A stretch of DNA of 64,000 nt from Aquibaculum sediminis (lineage in GTDB: Bacteria > Pseudomonadota > Alphaproteobacteria > Kiloniellales > DSM-21159). Under the pieces are notes generated by a model, which was not told the origin of the DNA, ran no database searches, and saw only the letters and a program-made list of their open reading frames with translations. Location of the stretch: NCBI RefSeq assembly GCF_040712085.1, contig NZ_JBFCVK010000005.1, forward strand, positions 124,001 through 188,000, written 5' to 3'. Shown here in pieces: positions 1 to 11,928 of the stretch (position 1 is its first letter; each line of letters begins with the position of its first letter). The position numbers were made by a program, and so were the translations under genes.

Positions 1-75
1 CTTCCGTGTCGTTTGCCCGGTAACTCCTGACCGACGCGGCCTGTATGCCGCATGAGAAGACAGGGAGAATCGACT

Positions 76-624
76 ATGCGAACGACCTTTCTTGCCGCCT
101 GCGGGGCGGTTCTCGCTCTGACGCTGCCCTCTGCTGCCGCCGTGGCCGCCGAGGAGGCCAGTGCCCGTTTCATCGACCGCGAGGGAGAAGAGATCGGCGA
201 GGCCCGGCTGACGGAAGGGCCCAGGGGTGTGCTGATCCAGCTGCAAATCGAAGGCCTGCCGCCCGGCCCGCACGGCCTGCACCTCCATGCCAATGGCACC
301 TGTGAGGATCACGACGAAGGCTTTCAGGCGTCGGGCAGCCATATCAATCCCGAGGAACGCCCGCACGGGCTGCTCAACCCTGATGGCCCCGATCCCGGCG
401 ACCTGCCCAACATCTTCGCCCACGAGGATGGCAGCGTTCAGGCCGAGCTTTTCACCGGTTTTGTCACCTTAAGCGAGAACGGTGGGGAAGATGGCCGCGT
501 GCCGCTGCTGGGGGAAAACGGCGCCGCCTTCGTCATTCACGAAGATCGCGACGACCACCGCTCCCAGCCGATCGGCGGGGCCGGCGACCGCATCGCTTGC
601 GCCGTGGTCGAAGCAGCCTCCTGA
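76..624 (+). CDS. sodC: Periplasmic Cu/Zn superoxide dismutase
   Basis: Disproportionates superoxide in the periplasm. The 182-residue product starts with a Sec signal peptide (about residues 1-25, ending AVAA). The copper ligands are visible as HLH (H69, H71), H89 in GSHINP and H155 in FVIHED. H97 (RPHG) and D109 (GDLPN) match zinc ligands. The usual third zinc histidine, in HxGDLPN, is D106 here (DPGDLPN). The start at 76 follows a GGGAGA ribosome site; an in-frame ATG at 52 would put charged residues ahead of the signal peptide. The gene converges on the rhomboid gene, with 6 bases between the stops. The family call is firm; the altered zinc site is read directly from the sequence. Confidence 0.93.
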   Translation: MRTTFLAACGAVLALTLPSAAAVAAEEASARFIDREGEEIGEARLTEGPRGVLIQLQIEGLPPGPHGLHLHANGTCEDHDEGFQASGSHINPEERPHGLLNPDGPDPGDLPNIFAHEDGSVQAELFTGFVTLSENGGEDGRVPLLGENGAAFVIHEDRDDHRSQPIGGAGDRIACAVVEAAS

Positions 625-630
625 TTCCGG

Positions 631-1563
631 TCAGACGGCCAGGGCGATCAGCCAAGCCAGGGCAAAGAGCAGCACGGTCGCCAGGGCATAGGCGAGTTGT
701 GCTGCGCTGCCCAACGGCACGCGCGGTCCGATCTGGGCGAGGAGGAACCCGCCGCCGGCACCGGCGGCGAAGCCAGTGACGTGTGCCAGCACGTCGGTAC
801 GCTCACCACCGATCCCAAGATAGGCGAGCAGCATCGCGCCCGCGGCGAAAGGCAGCCAGCGACGCAAGCCCCGGAAGCGCGCCGGGGCCTGGTGGCGCCA
901 TGACAGGGCACAGAGCAGGCCCAGCGCGGCAAAGACCGCGGTGGAGGCACCGATGGAAGTCTGCTCATTGGCCCGCAAGACCGCCGCCAGCAGATTGCCC
1001 ACTGCACCGCTCAGCAGGATCGCCAGCCAGGCCAGGCCGCCGCCCAGCAGCTGCGCGAGCAGAAAGCCGAAGAAGCCGCCCAGCGCCAGATTGCCCAGGA
1101 GGTGCGTGCCATCCCCGTGGAGCCCCAGGGCCGTTGCCGTGCGCCAAATCTGCCCATCGAGGATCAAGCCCGCCTGGGCCGCGCCAGCAGACAGCCAATC
1201 CAGGCCGAAGGCGCCGCGCAACGCCGCGCCGTGCAGGAAGAAGAGCACGCAGGCATAGGCCAACACCCCCAGCAGGGCCTCGCGACCGGGGCGGATGGTG
1301 GGCGCAGCCGGAGTCTGGTGGCTGTTCTCCTTCACATAGGCGGCAATCTCGCGCTCAGCGGATGCGGCGTGGTGGGGCGCGACCGAGAGCGTGATCCACT
1401 CACCATCGCGATGCAGCCGGCTGGTGATGCCCATGGCGGCCAGCACCAGGGCATAGCGTTCGGCCTCGCTGCGCAGACGGGAACGGCGCACCACAACCCA
1501 GGGATCGCCCCACAGTCCTCCACCCCAGGCCCCGCCACCAGGATTGCCGCCGAAATCGCTCAC
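631..1563 (-). CDS. Rhomboid family intramembrane serine protease
   Basis: Cleaves transmembrane substrates inside the inner membrane. The 310-residue protein has a soluble N-terminal part (about residues 1-95, beginning with a Gly/Trp-rich stretch) followed by about six to seven hydrophobic segments. The catalytic dyad is visible: S207 in SIGAST and H261 in LAHVTGF. The conserved HLLGN motif (H154) is also present. The soluble N-terminal segment resembles a small regulatory domain, but I cannot name it. It converges with sodC, and its start is close to the divergent GNAT-fold gene. The substrate is unknown. Confidence 0.88.
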   Translation of the reverse strand: MSDFGGNPGGGAWGGGLWGDPWVVVRRSRLRSEAERYALVLAAMGITSRLHRDGEWITLSVAPHHAASAEREIAAYVKENSHQTPAAPTIRPGREALLGVLAYACVLFFLHGAALRGAFGLDWLSAGAAQAGLILDGQIWRTATALGLHGDGTHLLGNLALGGFFGFLLAQLLGGGLAWLAILLSGAVGNLLAAVLRANEQTSIGASTAVFAALGLLCALSWRHQAPARFRGLRRWLPFAAGAMLLAYLGIGGERTDVLAHVTGFAAGAGGGFLLAQIGPRVPLGSAAQLAYALATVLLFALAWLIALAV

Positions 1564-1654
1564 ATGACCCCTTTCGCTTTGCCGGCCCGCTGCTCCACAC
1601 TGGTGTCATCCTCTCATGACTCGGCCGGCGTCGGCCAGGAAAGGAGAAGCCGTC

Positions 1655-2821
1655 ATGCCCGACGGTGCCGACCAGCACCCCCTCCAGGTCATCGAGCGCC
1701 TTTCCCAGGTATCGGCTTCCGAGTGGGATGCCTGCGCCGGTGTGCGCTGCCCCTTCGTCTCCCACGCCTTTCTCTCCGCACTGGAGGAGACGGACTGCGC
1801 GACGGCCGAGACCGGATGGCTGCCACAGCACCTGCTGGCGCGCGACTCCACGGGCCGCCTCGTCGGAGCCGTCCCGCTTTACCTCAAGAGCCATTCCTTC
1901 GGGGAGTATGTCTTCGACTGGGGTTGGGCCGATGCCTACGAACGCGCCGGCGGCCGCTACTACCCTAAGCTCCAGGCCTGCGTGCCTTTCACGCCGGTCA
2001 CCGGACCACGCCTGCTGGTTCACCCTGAGGCGGACCAGTCGCAGGTGCGCGGCCTGCTGATCGCCGGGCTGGAGGAGGTGGCGCGGCGCCACGGCGTGAC
2101 CAGTCTGCACGTCACCTTTCCGGAGGAAGAGGAGTGGCATGCCCTGGGCGAGGCGGGTTTCCTGCAGCGCATCGGCCGGCAGTTCCACTGGCACAATGAC
2201 AACTACGCCGGTTTCGACGACTTCCTGGCCGCGCTGGTCTCCCGCAAGCGCAAGGCGATCCGCAAGGAACGGGCCAAGGTGGCCGAACTGGACCTGACCT
2301 TCCGCGCCCTGACCGGCCCCGAAATCCAGGAGCGGCACTGGGCGGCCTTTCACCGCTTCTACCTGGACACCGCCGACCGGAAATGGGGTCAGCCCTATCT
2401 CACCCTTCCCTTCTTCCAGACCCTGGGAGAACGCCTGGCGGAGCGCGTGGTGCTGATCGTGGCGGAGCGCGGCGACGAGCTTCTGGCCGGCGCACTCAAC
2501 CTGGTGGGCGACGGCGTGCTCTATGGACGCAACTGGGGCTGCAGCGAGACCTACCGCTTCCTGCACTTCGAAACCTGCTACTACCAAGCCATCGACTACG
2601 CCATCGCCCACGGCCTGCGCCGGGTCGAGGCCGGAGCCCAGGGTGAGCACAAGGTGCAGCGCGGCTATCTGGCCACGGAAACCCGCAGCGCACACCTGAT
2701 CCGCGATCCCGCCTTGGAGCGCGCCGTGGCCGATTACCTGCGCCGAGAGAGCCGCCAAGTGCGCCAGGAAATCGAGCTGATCAACCGCCACCACAGCCCC
2801 TATCGCGGCCTCGCGGAATAG
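1655..2821 (+). CDS. GNAT-fold protein of the DUF482/peptidoglycan-biosynthesis-like family
   Basis: The 388-residue product resembles the alphaproteobacterial DUF482 family, in which two GNAT-like halves recall FemAB proteins. Supporting motifs are the ending TARHHS-like INRHHSPYRGLAE, the central basic SRKRKAIRKER stretch (about residues 195-205) and GAQGEHKVQRGY near residue 330. The function in this family is not settled: acyl or aminoacyl transfer to a cell-envelope component is an inference. The start at 1655 has AAAGGAGA about 7 bases upstream, so the upstream ATG at 1616 is less likely. No signal peptide is seen. The next gene, recQ, follows 62 bases later. Confidence 0.75.
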   Translation: MPDGADQHPLQVIERLSQVSASEWDACAGVRCPFVSHAFLSALEETDCATAETGWLPQHLLARDSTGRLVGAVPLYLKSHSFGEYVFDWGWADAYERAGGRYYPKLQACVPFTPVTGPRLLVHPEADQSQVRGLLIAGLEEVARRHGVTSLHVTFPEEEEWHALGEAGFLQRIGRQFHWHNDNYAGFDDFLAALVSRKRKAIRKERAKVAELDLTFRALTGPEIQERHWAAFHRFYLDTADRKWGQPYLTLPFFQTLGERLAERVVLIVAERGDELLAGALNLVGDGVLYGRNWGCSETYRFLHFETCYYQAIDYAIAHGLRRVEAGAQGEHKVQRGYLATETRSAHLIRDPALERAVADYLRRESRQVRQEIELINRHHSPYRGLAE

Positions 2822-2883
2822 ACCGGGGGACGCAAGCCAGGAGGATTGCCAGCGGGCACTGGCCAAGCCACCCCTGGGCAGGT

Positions 2884-4746
<1,863 letters not shown>

Positions 4747-5010
4747 GCCAGCAGGCGGGAAGCGGGAGTAAGGAGGGGGCGGGACAGGGGACCTCGTTGC
4801 CCCGCCCCCGATCCCGGCCCTGGAACGGAGCCGCCGCCCCGAGCCATCGGGCTGCGATAGCTGGTTCTGGCCGCGGGCCGAGAGGTAACAATTGGGATTA
4901 TTCTAACCCAACGCTGGCCCGGAAGATAGCAAAACGACTCGCTTCGGAGCGATTCCCATAAAATGCAGTTGACGATTATACTGGACCAGCAAGCTGAAGG
5001 AGACTGAGCC

Positions 5011-5898
5011 ATGGCAAATGACCTTCGCGCAGATTTCGACAGTCTCACCGCCGCGCTCCCACCCCTTTCCCGCCGCGGCTTCGTTGTGACCGCGAGCGCC
5101 GCAGTCGGCTTCGCCGCCGCCGCAAGCCCGGTGTCTGCTGAGACGGTGATCGAGACCGATTCGGAAGGGCTGGAGGCCGGTGACAGCGCCTTCACCGCCA
5201 CGGACGGCACCGAAGTGCCGGTCTACTTCGCGCGCCCGGCCGACGAGGAGTCGGCACCGGTCATCCTTGTGATCCAGGAGATCTTCGGCGTGCACGAGCA
5301 CATCAAGGATGTCTGTCGTCGCCTGGGCAAGGCCGGCTACTTCGCCGTGGCGCCGGAGCTTTACATCCGGCAAGGCGACCCCAGCGGCTATGACGACATC
5401 CAGGTCCTGCTGCGCGAGGTGGTCTCGCAGGTGCCTGACGAACAGGTGATGTCTGATCTTGACGACTGCGTGGCCTGGGCGGCCGCGGAAGGCGGCGATA
5501 CCGACCGCCTTGGCATCACTGGCTTCTGCTGGGGCGGACGCGTGACCTGGCTCTATGCCGCGCACAATCCCGATCTCTCAGCGGCCGTGGCCTGGTACGG
5601 CCGCCTGGTGGGAGAGACCAGCGAAACCAACCCGCAGCATCCCATCGATGTCGCCGCCGACCTGAATGCGCCTGTACTCGGCCTCTATGGCGGTGCGGAC
5701 AGCGGCATCCCCGTGGAGACGGTGGAGGAGATGCGCACCGAGCTGGAAGCGGCGGAGCAGAGCTTCGAGATCGTGATCTACCCCGACGCTCCGCACGCCT
5801 TCCATGCCGACTACCGCCCGAGCTATCGGGAAGAGCCGGCCCAGGCTGGGTGGGAGCGCCTGCTGGCGTGGTTCGACGAGCATATCGCCACCGCGTGA
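5011..5898 (+). CDS. Tat-exported dienelactone hydrolase family protein
   Basis: An alpha/beta hydrolase of the dienelactone hydrolase family, 295 residues. The N-terminus has a twin-arginine signal, SRRGFVVTASAAVGFAAA (about residues 20-37), so the folded enzyme is likely exported to the periplasm. The Cys nucleophile of the family is in GFCWGG, and the histidine is in DAPHAFHAD. An acidic residue in the GGADSGIP region would complete the triad. The start at 5011 is preceded by GAAGGAGA. True chlorocatechol dienelactone hydrolases are cytoplasmic and about 235 residues long. The longer exported form suggests a different ester or lactone substrate, which cannot be told from sequence. Confidence 0.88.
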   Translation: MANDLRADFDSLTAALPPLSRRGFVVTASAAVGFAAAASPVSAETVIETDSEGLEAGDSAFTATDGTEVPVYFARPADEESAPVILVIQEIFGVHEHIKDVCRRLGKAGYFAVAPELYIRQGDPSGYDDIQVLLREVVSQVPDEQVMSDLDDCVAWAAAEGGDTDRLGITGFCWGGRVTWLYAAHNPDLSAAVAWYGRLVGETSETNPQHPIDVAADLNAPVLGLYGGADSGIPVETVEEMRTELEAAEQSFEIVIYPDAPHAFHADYRPSYREEPAQAGWERLLAWFDEHIATA

Positions 5899-6061
5899 TA
5901 GCCGCTCACTCACCACAGGTGCTGGGAACGGCTTCACTCCAAGCGCTTCGATCCGTAGCGTCTCGACAGCCGGCGCTCAGGCATTAGACTGGCCACCAAT
6001 CGCCGGCATGGTCCGAAGGGCCATGCCGGCAGCGCAATGATATGGATGAGGGAGAGCGCCG

Positions 6062-7195
<1,134 letters not shown>

Positions 7196-7240
7196 GCCCG
7201 CATCCATTCAAACTCGAAACCCAGACAGGAGACGCGCTTA

Positions 7241-7870
7241 ATGCTGTTGATCGGACGCGATCTTTCCCCCTTCGTGCGCCGCTGCGCCGTGACCATCGAC
7301 CTGTACGGCATGCCCTATGAGCGGGCGGAACTGTCCACGGCCACGGATCTCGAAGCGATCCGCCAGCACAATCGCCTGGCGCGCGTCCCGGCCCTGGTGC
7401 TGGACGACGGCGAAACCCTGATCGACAGCACGGCGATCCTGGACCATCTGGATGAGCAGGCGGGCGACAAGCGCCTGACGCCGGCCAGCGGCGCCGAGCG
7501 TCGTGCCGTGCTCCGTGCCGTCTTCCATGCCATGGGAGCCGCGGAGAAAACCATCTTGATCGCCTATGAGCGCAATCCGGCGATGCGCGACGAGGCCCAT
7601 ATCAGCGAAAAGTGGATCGAGCGTCTGTCCGGTCAGGTCCGCGGCGGCTTGGCAGCGCTGGAAGCGATGCTGGAGGGCGGCGACCATCTGGTCGGCGGCC
7701 GCATGACCCAGGCAGATGTGACCACAGCCATCGTCTATGACTTCATCGGCTTCATGGTGCCGGCCCTGGTCGAAGGGAACGCTTTCCCCAAGCTGGCGGC
7801 CTTGACCGCTCGGATATCCGAACTGCCGCCGATGCAGGCAACCTCCTTGGACAAGTACCGCAAGGCGTGA
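7241..7870 (+). CDS. Glutathione S-transferase family protein
   Basis: 209 residues. The N-terminal thioredoxin-fold half contains the active-site-type SPFVRR (S9) and the cis-Pro motif RVPALVLDDGETLIDS, which contacts glutathione. An all-helical C-terminal half follows (about residues 85-205). The start has AGGAGA upstream. It probably forms a two-gene operon with the Fe-alcohol dehydrogenase, which suggests a detoxification or aldehyde-handling role. That role is an inference. The gene is followed by a perfect terminator hairpin. Confidence 0.9.
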   Translation: MLLIGRDLSPFVRRCAVTIDLYGMPYERAELSTATDLEAIRQHNRLARVPALVLDDGETLIDSTAILDHLDEQAGDKRLTPASGAERRAVLRAVFHAMGAAEKTILIAYERNPAMRDEAHISEKWIERLSGQVRGGLAALEAMLEGGDHLVGGRMTQADVTTAIVYDFIGFMVPALVEGNAFPKLAALTARISELPPMQATSLDKYRKA

Positions 7871-7894
7871 CGTCCAAGAAGTTGATCCATGAAA

Positions 7895-7933
7895 AAAGCC
7901 CACAGCGTCGAACCGACGCTGTGGGCTTTCTTA
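7895..7933 (+). terminator. Rho-independent terminator after the ADH-GST pair
   Basis: A perfect 16-base-pair stem (7895-7910 with 7914-7929) and a three-base AAC loop. Each arm begins or ends with three A/T pairs, so the right arm ends in TTT followed by CTT. It lies 24 bases after the GST stop. The A-rich left flank may let it also serve the opposite-strand gene whose stop is at 7984. Confidence 0.9.
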
Positions 7934-7983
7934 TGGCAGCGAATAAGAGCGCGGAGAGCCGATCTACGCTCCCCCCGTAGCGA

Positions 7984-8604
7984 TCAGTTCTGCTGCACCA
8001 GCGTGTAATCGAAACGGTTGCCGGCGCCGACTTCGATGGTGTGGGTCAACTGGCGACCACCGTAGTCGGCGGTCACGAAGTACCAGCCGGCCGGCAGCAC
8101 CAGATAGGGATTGGCGCCGCTCACCCGATGCAGCACGTGACGCTTGCCCTCGGTATCGCGGCCATAGGTATGGATCTTCCAATCGATGGCATCCTTGAGC
8201 GCGGGGCGCCCGATGCCCGGAATCACACTCAAGGTGATCTCACCGGCATTCAGGTTGACCGTGTGCGCTACCTCGCCGCGCCCGCGCACCTGCACGACCT
8301 CCTGCTTCAGCATCGCGCCGTAAGCCGTGGTCAGCAGATAGTCCCCGCTGGGCACGCTGAACTCGGCAATTCCGCCGGAGCTTTCCGCAGCAAGGTCAGC
8401 CTGACCGCCGCCGCCCAAGGTGTGAAGGGTGAAGGAGACATTCTCCGGAATTTCCGCTGCCCCTTCGTTGATGATGGCGCGCACAAGAAACGCATCGTCC
8501 GTGCGAGCCGCGGTCTGTGTGTCACCGCTTGCTTCCGCCGTCATTGTCGTCAGCGCAATGACCGCGCCGACAGCAACGCCGGCGAGCGACCTCAATCGAA
8601 GCAT
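7984..8604 (-). CDS. Secreted protein with two tandem beta-type repeats, function unknown
   Basis: 206 residues from the ATG at 8604, which follows a GGGGG ribosome site; longer in-frame starts would hide the signal peptide. A Sec signal peptide covers about residues 1-26. The mature part consists of two related segments of about 70 residues. Each has an HT-(L/Y)-G strand, then a P-(S/A)-G-x-Y turn (VPSGDYLLTTAYG and LPAGWYFVTADYG), then a strand ending in a hydrophobic V-x-L or T-L-V. This pattern recalls prealbumin-like or carboxypeptidase-regulatory-like beta sandwiches that occur in periplasmic proteins. No catalytic motif is seen, and no function is assigned. Confidence 0.7.
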   Translation of the reverse strand: MLRLRSLAGVAVGAVIALTTMTAEASGDTQTAARTDDAFLVRAIINEGAAEIPENVSFTLHTLGGGGQADLAAESSGGIAEFSVPSGDYLLTTAYGAMLKQEVVQVRGRGEVAHTVNLNAGEITLSVIPGIGRPALKDAIDWKIHTYGRDTEGKRHVLHRVSGANPYLVLPAGWYFVTADYGGRQLTHTIEVGAGNRFDYTLVQQN

Positions 8605-8715
8605 ACCCGAGCCCCCTTTTTGGCAGTGCATCCTAGGTACAATGCCTGCGAATCCGGCGCAATGGCTTATCGACATCTCGCGGCAAGCAGCCGCAAGCAC
8701 CAGATCGAACGAATT

Positions 8716-8753
8716 GCGCCCGAGAGAACCGCTTGGACGGTTCCCTCGGGCGC
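8716..8753 (-). terminator. Stem-loop downstream of fhs, probable terminator
   Basis: Inverted repeat with 16-base arms (8716-8731 and 8738-8753), one mismatch and a six-base loop. It lies 55 bases beyond the stop of the leftward fhs gene and before the start region of the next leftward gene. The U-run after the stem is weak, so it could instead be an mRNA-end stabilising hairpin. Confidence 0.6.
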
Positions 8754-8808
8754 CTGCATCCGCTTGAAAGCTATGCCCCGGACCTAGCTGGTCCAGGAGT
8801 CATCAGGC

Positions 8809-10482
8809 TCAGAACAGCCCTTCGATCCGGCCTTCTGCATCCAGATGAATGGAATTGGCTGCCGGAACCCGCGGCAGACCGGGCATGGTCATGATGTCAC
8901 CGCAGATGGCGACCACGAACTCCGCTCCGGCCGAGAGCCGCACCTCACGCACCGTCAGCGAGTGATGCAACGGGGCGCCCTTGAGGTTGGGGTCGGTGGA
9001 GAAGGAGTACTGGGTCTTGGCCATGCAGATCGGTAGATGGCCGTAGCCCGTCTCCTGCAGTTCGCGGATGCGGTTGCGCACGCTCTTGTCCGCCTGCACT
9101 TCCGAGGCGCCATAAAGGTGGGTGGCGATGGTCTCGATCTTCTCCCACAACGGCATCTCGTCGTCGTAGAGCGGGGCGAACTGGTCGGTGCCGCTTTCCA
9201 CCAGGGCCACGACCTTCTGCGCCAATTCCTCGGTGCCCTTGGAGCCCTCGGCCCAATGCGAGCAGACCACCGCCTCGGAGCCCAGTTCCTTGACGGCCTG
9301 GCGCACCACTTCCATCTCCGCGTCGGTGTCGGTGATGAAGCGGTTGATCGCCACCACCGCCGGAACGCCGAAGGACTTCACGTTGCGCAGGTGCCGCGCC
9401 AGGTTGCTGCAGCCCTTCTTGACGGCCTCGACATTCTCCTTGCCCAGGTCTTCCTTGGCCACGCCACCGTGCATCTTGAGCGCCCGGATGGTGGCAACGA
9501 CAACCGCCGCGTTCGGCTTCAGCCCCGCCTTGCGGCACTTGATGTCGAAGAACTTCTCCGCGCCCAGGTCGGCGCCGAAGCCGGCTTCGGTCACCACATA
9601 GTCGGCAAGCTTCAGGGCCGTCTGCGTGGCGATCACGGAGTTACAGCCGTGGGCGATGTTGGCGAAGGGGCCGCCGTGAATGAAGGCCGGGTTGCCTTCC
9701 AGGGTCTGCACCAGGTTCGGGGAAATGGCATCCTTGAGCAGCACGGCCATCGGCCCCGGCGCCTTCAGATCGCGGGCGAGGATCGGCTTGCGATCCCGGG
9801 TATAGCCGACCACGATCTTGCCCAGGCGCTCGGTCAGATCCTGCAGATCGGTGGCCAGGCAGAAGATCGCCATGATTTCCGAAGCCACGACGATGTCGAA
9901 GCCGTCTTCGCGCGGGAAACCGTTGGGGGTGCCGCCGAGCGAGGTCACGATGGAGCGCAGGGCCCGGTCGTTCATGTCCATGACCCTGCGCCAGGCGACA
10001 CGACGGCTGTCGAAGCCGAGCTCGTTGCCCCAGTAGATGTGATTGTCGATCAGCGCGGCGAGCAGGTTGTGCGCGATGCCGATGGCGTGGAAGTCACCGG
10101 TGAAGTGGAGGTTGATGTCCTCCATGGGCACGACCTGGGCGTAACCGCCACCGGCCGCGCCACCCTTCATGCCGAAGCAGGGGCCAAGGGAGGGTTCGCG
10201 CAGGCAGATGGCCGCGCGCTTGCCGATGCGATTGAGGCCGTCGCCCAGGCCCACGCTCGTGGTGGTCTTGCCTTCGCCCGCGGGCGTCGGCGTGATTGCC
10301 GTCACCAGCACCAGCTTGCCGTCCGGCCGGTCGGCCAGGCCCTTGATGAAGTCGAAGGAGACTTTCCCCTTGTAGGGGCCGTACTGCAGGAGGGCGTCCT
10401 GCGGAATGTCGAGCGTGGCGCCGATTTCGGCGATGGGCTGCAGTGTCGCTTCGCGGGCTATCTCGATATCGCTCTTGGGCAT
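8809..10482 (-). CDS. fhs: Formate-tetrahydrofolate ligase
   Basis: Makes 10-formyl-THF from formate, THF and ATP in one-carbon metabolism (cytoplasm). The 557 residues match the usual family length. The ATP-binding loop TPTPAGEGKTTTSVG lies near residues 65-80, and signatures such as CLREPSLGPCFGMKGGAAGG and the C-terminal DIMTMPGLPR are present. It stands as a single leftward unit with its own downstream hairpin. No THF-pathway partner such as folD is adjacent. Confidence 0.97.
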   Translation of the reverse strand: MPKSDIEIAREATLQPIAEIGATLDIPQDALLQYGPYKGKVSFDFIKGLADRPDGKLVLVTAITPTPAGEGKTTTSVGLGDGLNRIGKRAAICLREPSLGPCFGMKGGAAGGGYAQVVPMEDINLHFTGDFHAIGIAHNLLAALIDNHIYWGNELGFDSRRVAWRRVMDMNDRALRSIVTSLGGTPNGFPREDGFDIVVASEIMAIFCLATDLQDLTERLGKIVVGYTRDRKPILARDLKAPGPMAVLLKDAISPNLVQTLEGNPAFIHGGPFANIAHGCNSVIATQTALKLADYVVTEAGFGADLGAEKFFDIKCRKAGLKPNAAVVVATIRALKMHGGVAKEDLGKENVEAVKKGCSNLARHLRNVKSFGVPAVVAINRFITDTDAEMEVVRQAVKELGSEAVVCSHWAEGSKGTEELAQKVVALVESGTDQFAPLYDDEMPLWEKIETIATHLYGASEVQADKSVRNRIRELQETGYGHLPICMAKTQYSFSTDPNLKGAPLHHSLTVREVRLSAGAEFVVAICGDIMTMPGLPRVPAANSIHLDAEGRIEGLF

Positions 10483-10618
10483 CTGACCTTAAATCCCTTG
10501 TTTTCCCGGCCACCGCGGCAGAATCCCGACGGTGAACCCGGACGCTAACCGCCCCCTGCAACCCGCACAGTCCAAGGACCGACGGGCAGGACGCGAAAAG
10601 CGCCATAGCGGAAATCGA

Positions 10619-11821
10619 CTACTCGGCGGCCTGCACGGCCTCTTCGCCCAGTCTCTGCGGGCGCGGCAGCAGCAGGGCGGCGGCCACGACGCCCAGCGCA
10701 CAGAACGTCAAAACGACATAGAGCCGATTGAAGCCGGCGTCAGGGCTGTAGCCCCAGGCCGCCAAGGGCACGGCCGTGGCGCTGACGCCCAGGGAGAGCA
10801 CGTACTTGACGCTGTAGACCCGGGCACGCCAGTGGGCGGCTGCGTAGCGGGCGACGATGGCGTCCTGGATCGGGATGATGCCGAAGGTCGCGATCATGAG
10901 GACCAGCGCCACCGCCATGGCCGCCCAGGCATCGCTGACCAGCAGCAACAGCAGCAGGGGCACCTGCACACCGCCCAGCAGGAGCATCAACACGCGCGGC
11001 GAATAGCGATCGGCCGCGGGTCCGGTCACAAGCTGCGTCATGGAAGCGCCGGCGAAGATCAGCGAGGCAAGGCCGGCCGCACCGATGAGCCCGCCCAAGT
11101 CCGGCGCCGCGAAGTTGGCCTCCACGATCTTCGGCATGACGATGGTCAGGACGGCAAAGATCACCCCGCCCAACAGCGAGGAAATGGCCAGATAGCTGAA
11201 AACACGGATCAACAGGTCGCGCCGCGGTGCAGCGCCCGCTGTCGCCGCCGGCCGACGGCGCTTGACCACGGCCACTTCATCGGGAACCAGCAGGAGGAAA
11301 GCCAGTCCAGTGATGATAGCCAGGGCACCCGGCACAACGAAGGCGGCCTGCCACCCCAGCCAGACGGTGAGCGCGCCGGTCAGGATTGGTGCCGCGGCCA
11401 CTCCCATATTGCCCCAGACCCCATTGATGCCGAGCAGGCGCCCTACCCTCTCCTGGCTTTCAGCCACCATGGCGATGCCCACGGGATGATAGATGGCGGC
11501 AAAGGCGCCCATGCAGAAAAGGCCTGCGGCCAGATGCCAGGTGCTGCTGGCCGTCGCCGTGAAGACGGACGAGGCACCCAGGCCCAGGAACATCAGCGCC
11601 ATCATGTTGCGCCGGCTCCAGACGTCACCAAGCCAGCCGGCCGGCAAGGTGAAAGCCGCGAAGGCGATGAACCCCGCCGTGGCGGGCATCAGCAGGTCGC
11701 CGTAGAAGCCCTCGCCGCTCAACTCCAGCGCCACCGCCACCGTGGGATAGATCAGCATGAAGAAGTGGTCGTAGGCGTGACCGACATTGAGGAACAGAAA
11801 ACGAAGGCGCGAGGCAGACAT
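10619..11821 (-). CDS. MFS transporter
   Basis: About 400 residues with twelve predicted membrane segments and the MFS loop motif after TM2 (GWLGDVWSRRNMM). Early residues (LFLNVGHAYDHFFML) resemble those of bacterial fosmidomycin-resistance/Fsr-like MFS exporters. The drug or metabolite is unknown. I chose the start at MSASRL (11821) rather than 11833. It is divergent from an AraC-family regulator 107 bases away, which probably controls it. Confidence 0.85.
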   Translation of the reverse strand: MSASRLRFLFLNVGHAYDHFFMLIYPTVAVALELSGEGFYGDLLMPATAGFIAFAAFTLPAGWLGDVWSRRNMMALMFLGLGASSVFTATASSTWHLAAGLFCMGAFAAIYHPVGIAMVAESQERVGRLLGINGVWGNMGVAAAPILTGALTVWLGWQAAFVVPGALAIITGLAFLLLVPDEVAVVKRRRPAATAGAAPRRDLLIRVFSYLAISSLLGGVIFAVLTIVMPKIVEANFAAPDLGGLIGAAGLASLIFAGASMTQLVTGPAADRYSPRVLMLLLGGVQVPLLLLLLVSDAWAAMAVALVLMIATFGIIPIQDAIVARYAAAHWRARVYSVKYVLSLGVSATAVPLAAWGYSPDAGFNRLYVVLTFCALGVVAAALLLPRPQRLGEEAVQAAE

Positions 11822-11838
11822 CGAGCACTCCACACACG

Positions 11839-11857
11839 GCCGGCTAACCGGGCCGGC
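11839..11857. promoter_or_regulatory. Small inverted repeat in the MFS/AraC divergent promoter
   Basis: GCCGGC-N7-GCCGGC, where each half is itself a palindrome, lies in the 107-base gap between the divergent MFS and AraC-family starts. It could be a regulator binding site, but GC-rich palindromes arise by chance in this genome. Confidence 0.25.
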
Positions 11858-11928
11858 AGACGATAGACTCGTAATCCGTGCAGGATAGGCATCGCATCAC
11901 CGGCAGTCTCGCGCTACTCTGCCATACT

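Noticed and set aside
4747..5010. Promoter before the dienelactone hydrolase gene
   Set aside because: TTGACG (4969) and TATACT (4977) are visible but not at usable spacing from each other, so no promoter is called.
9037..10548. 503-codon open frame opposite fhs
   Set aside because: It mirrors the fhs coding strand, is rich in Gly/His/Arg/Ala from GC-rich antisense codons, and has no recognisable domain.
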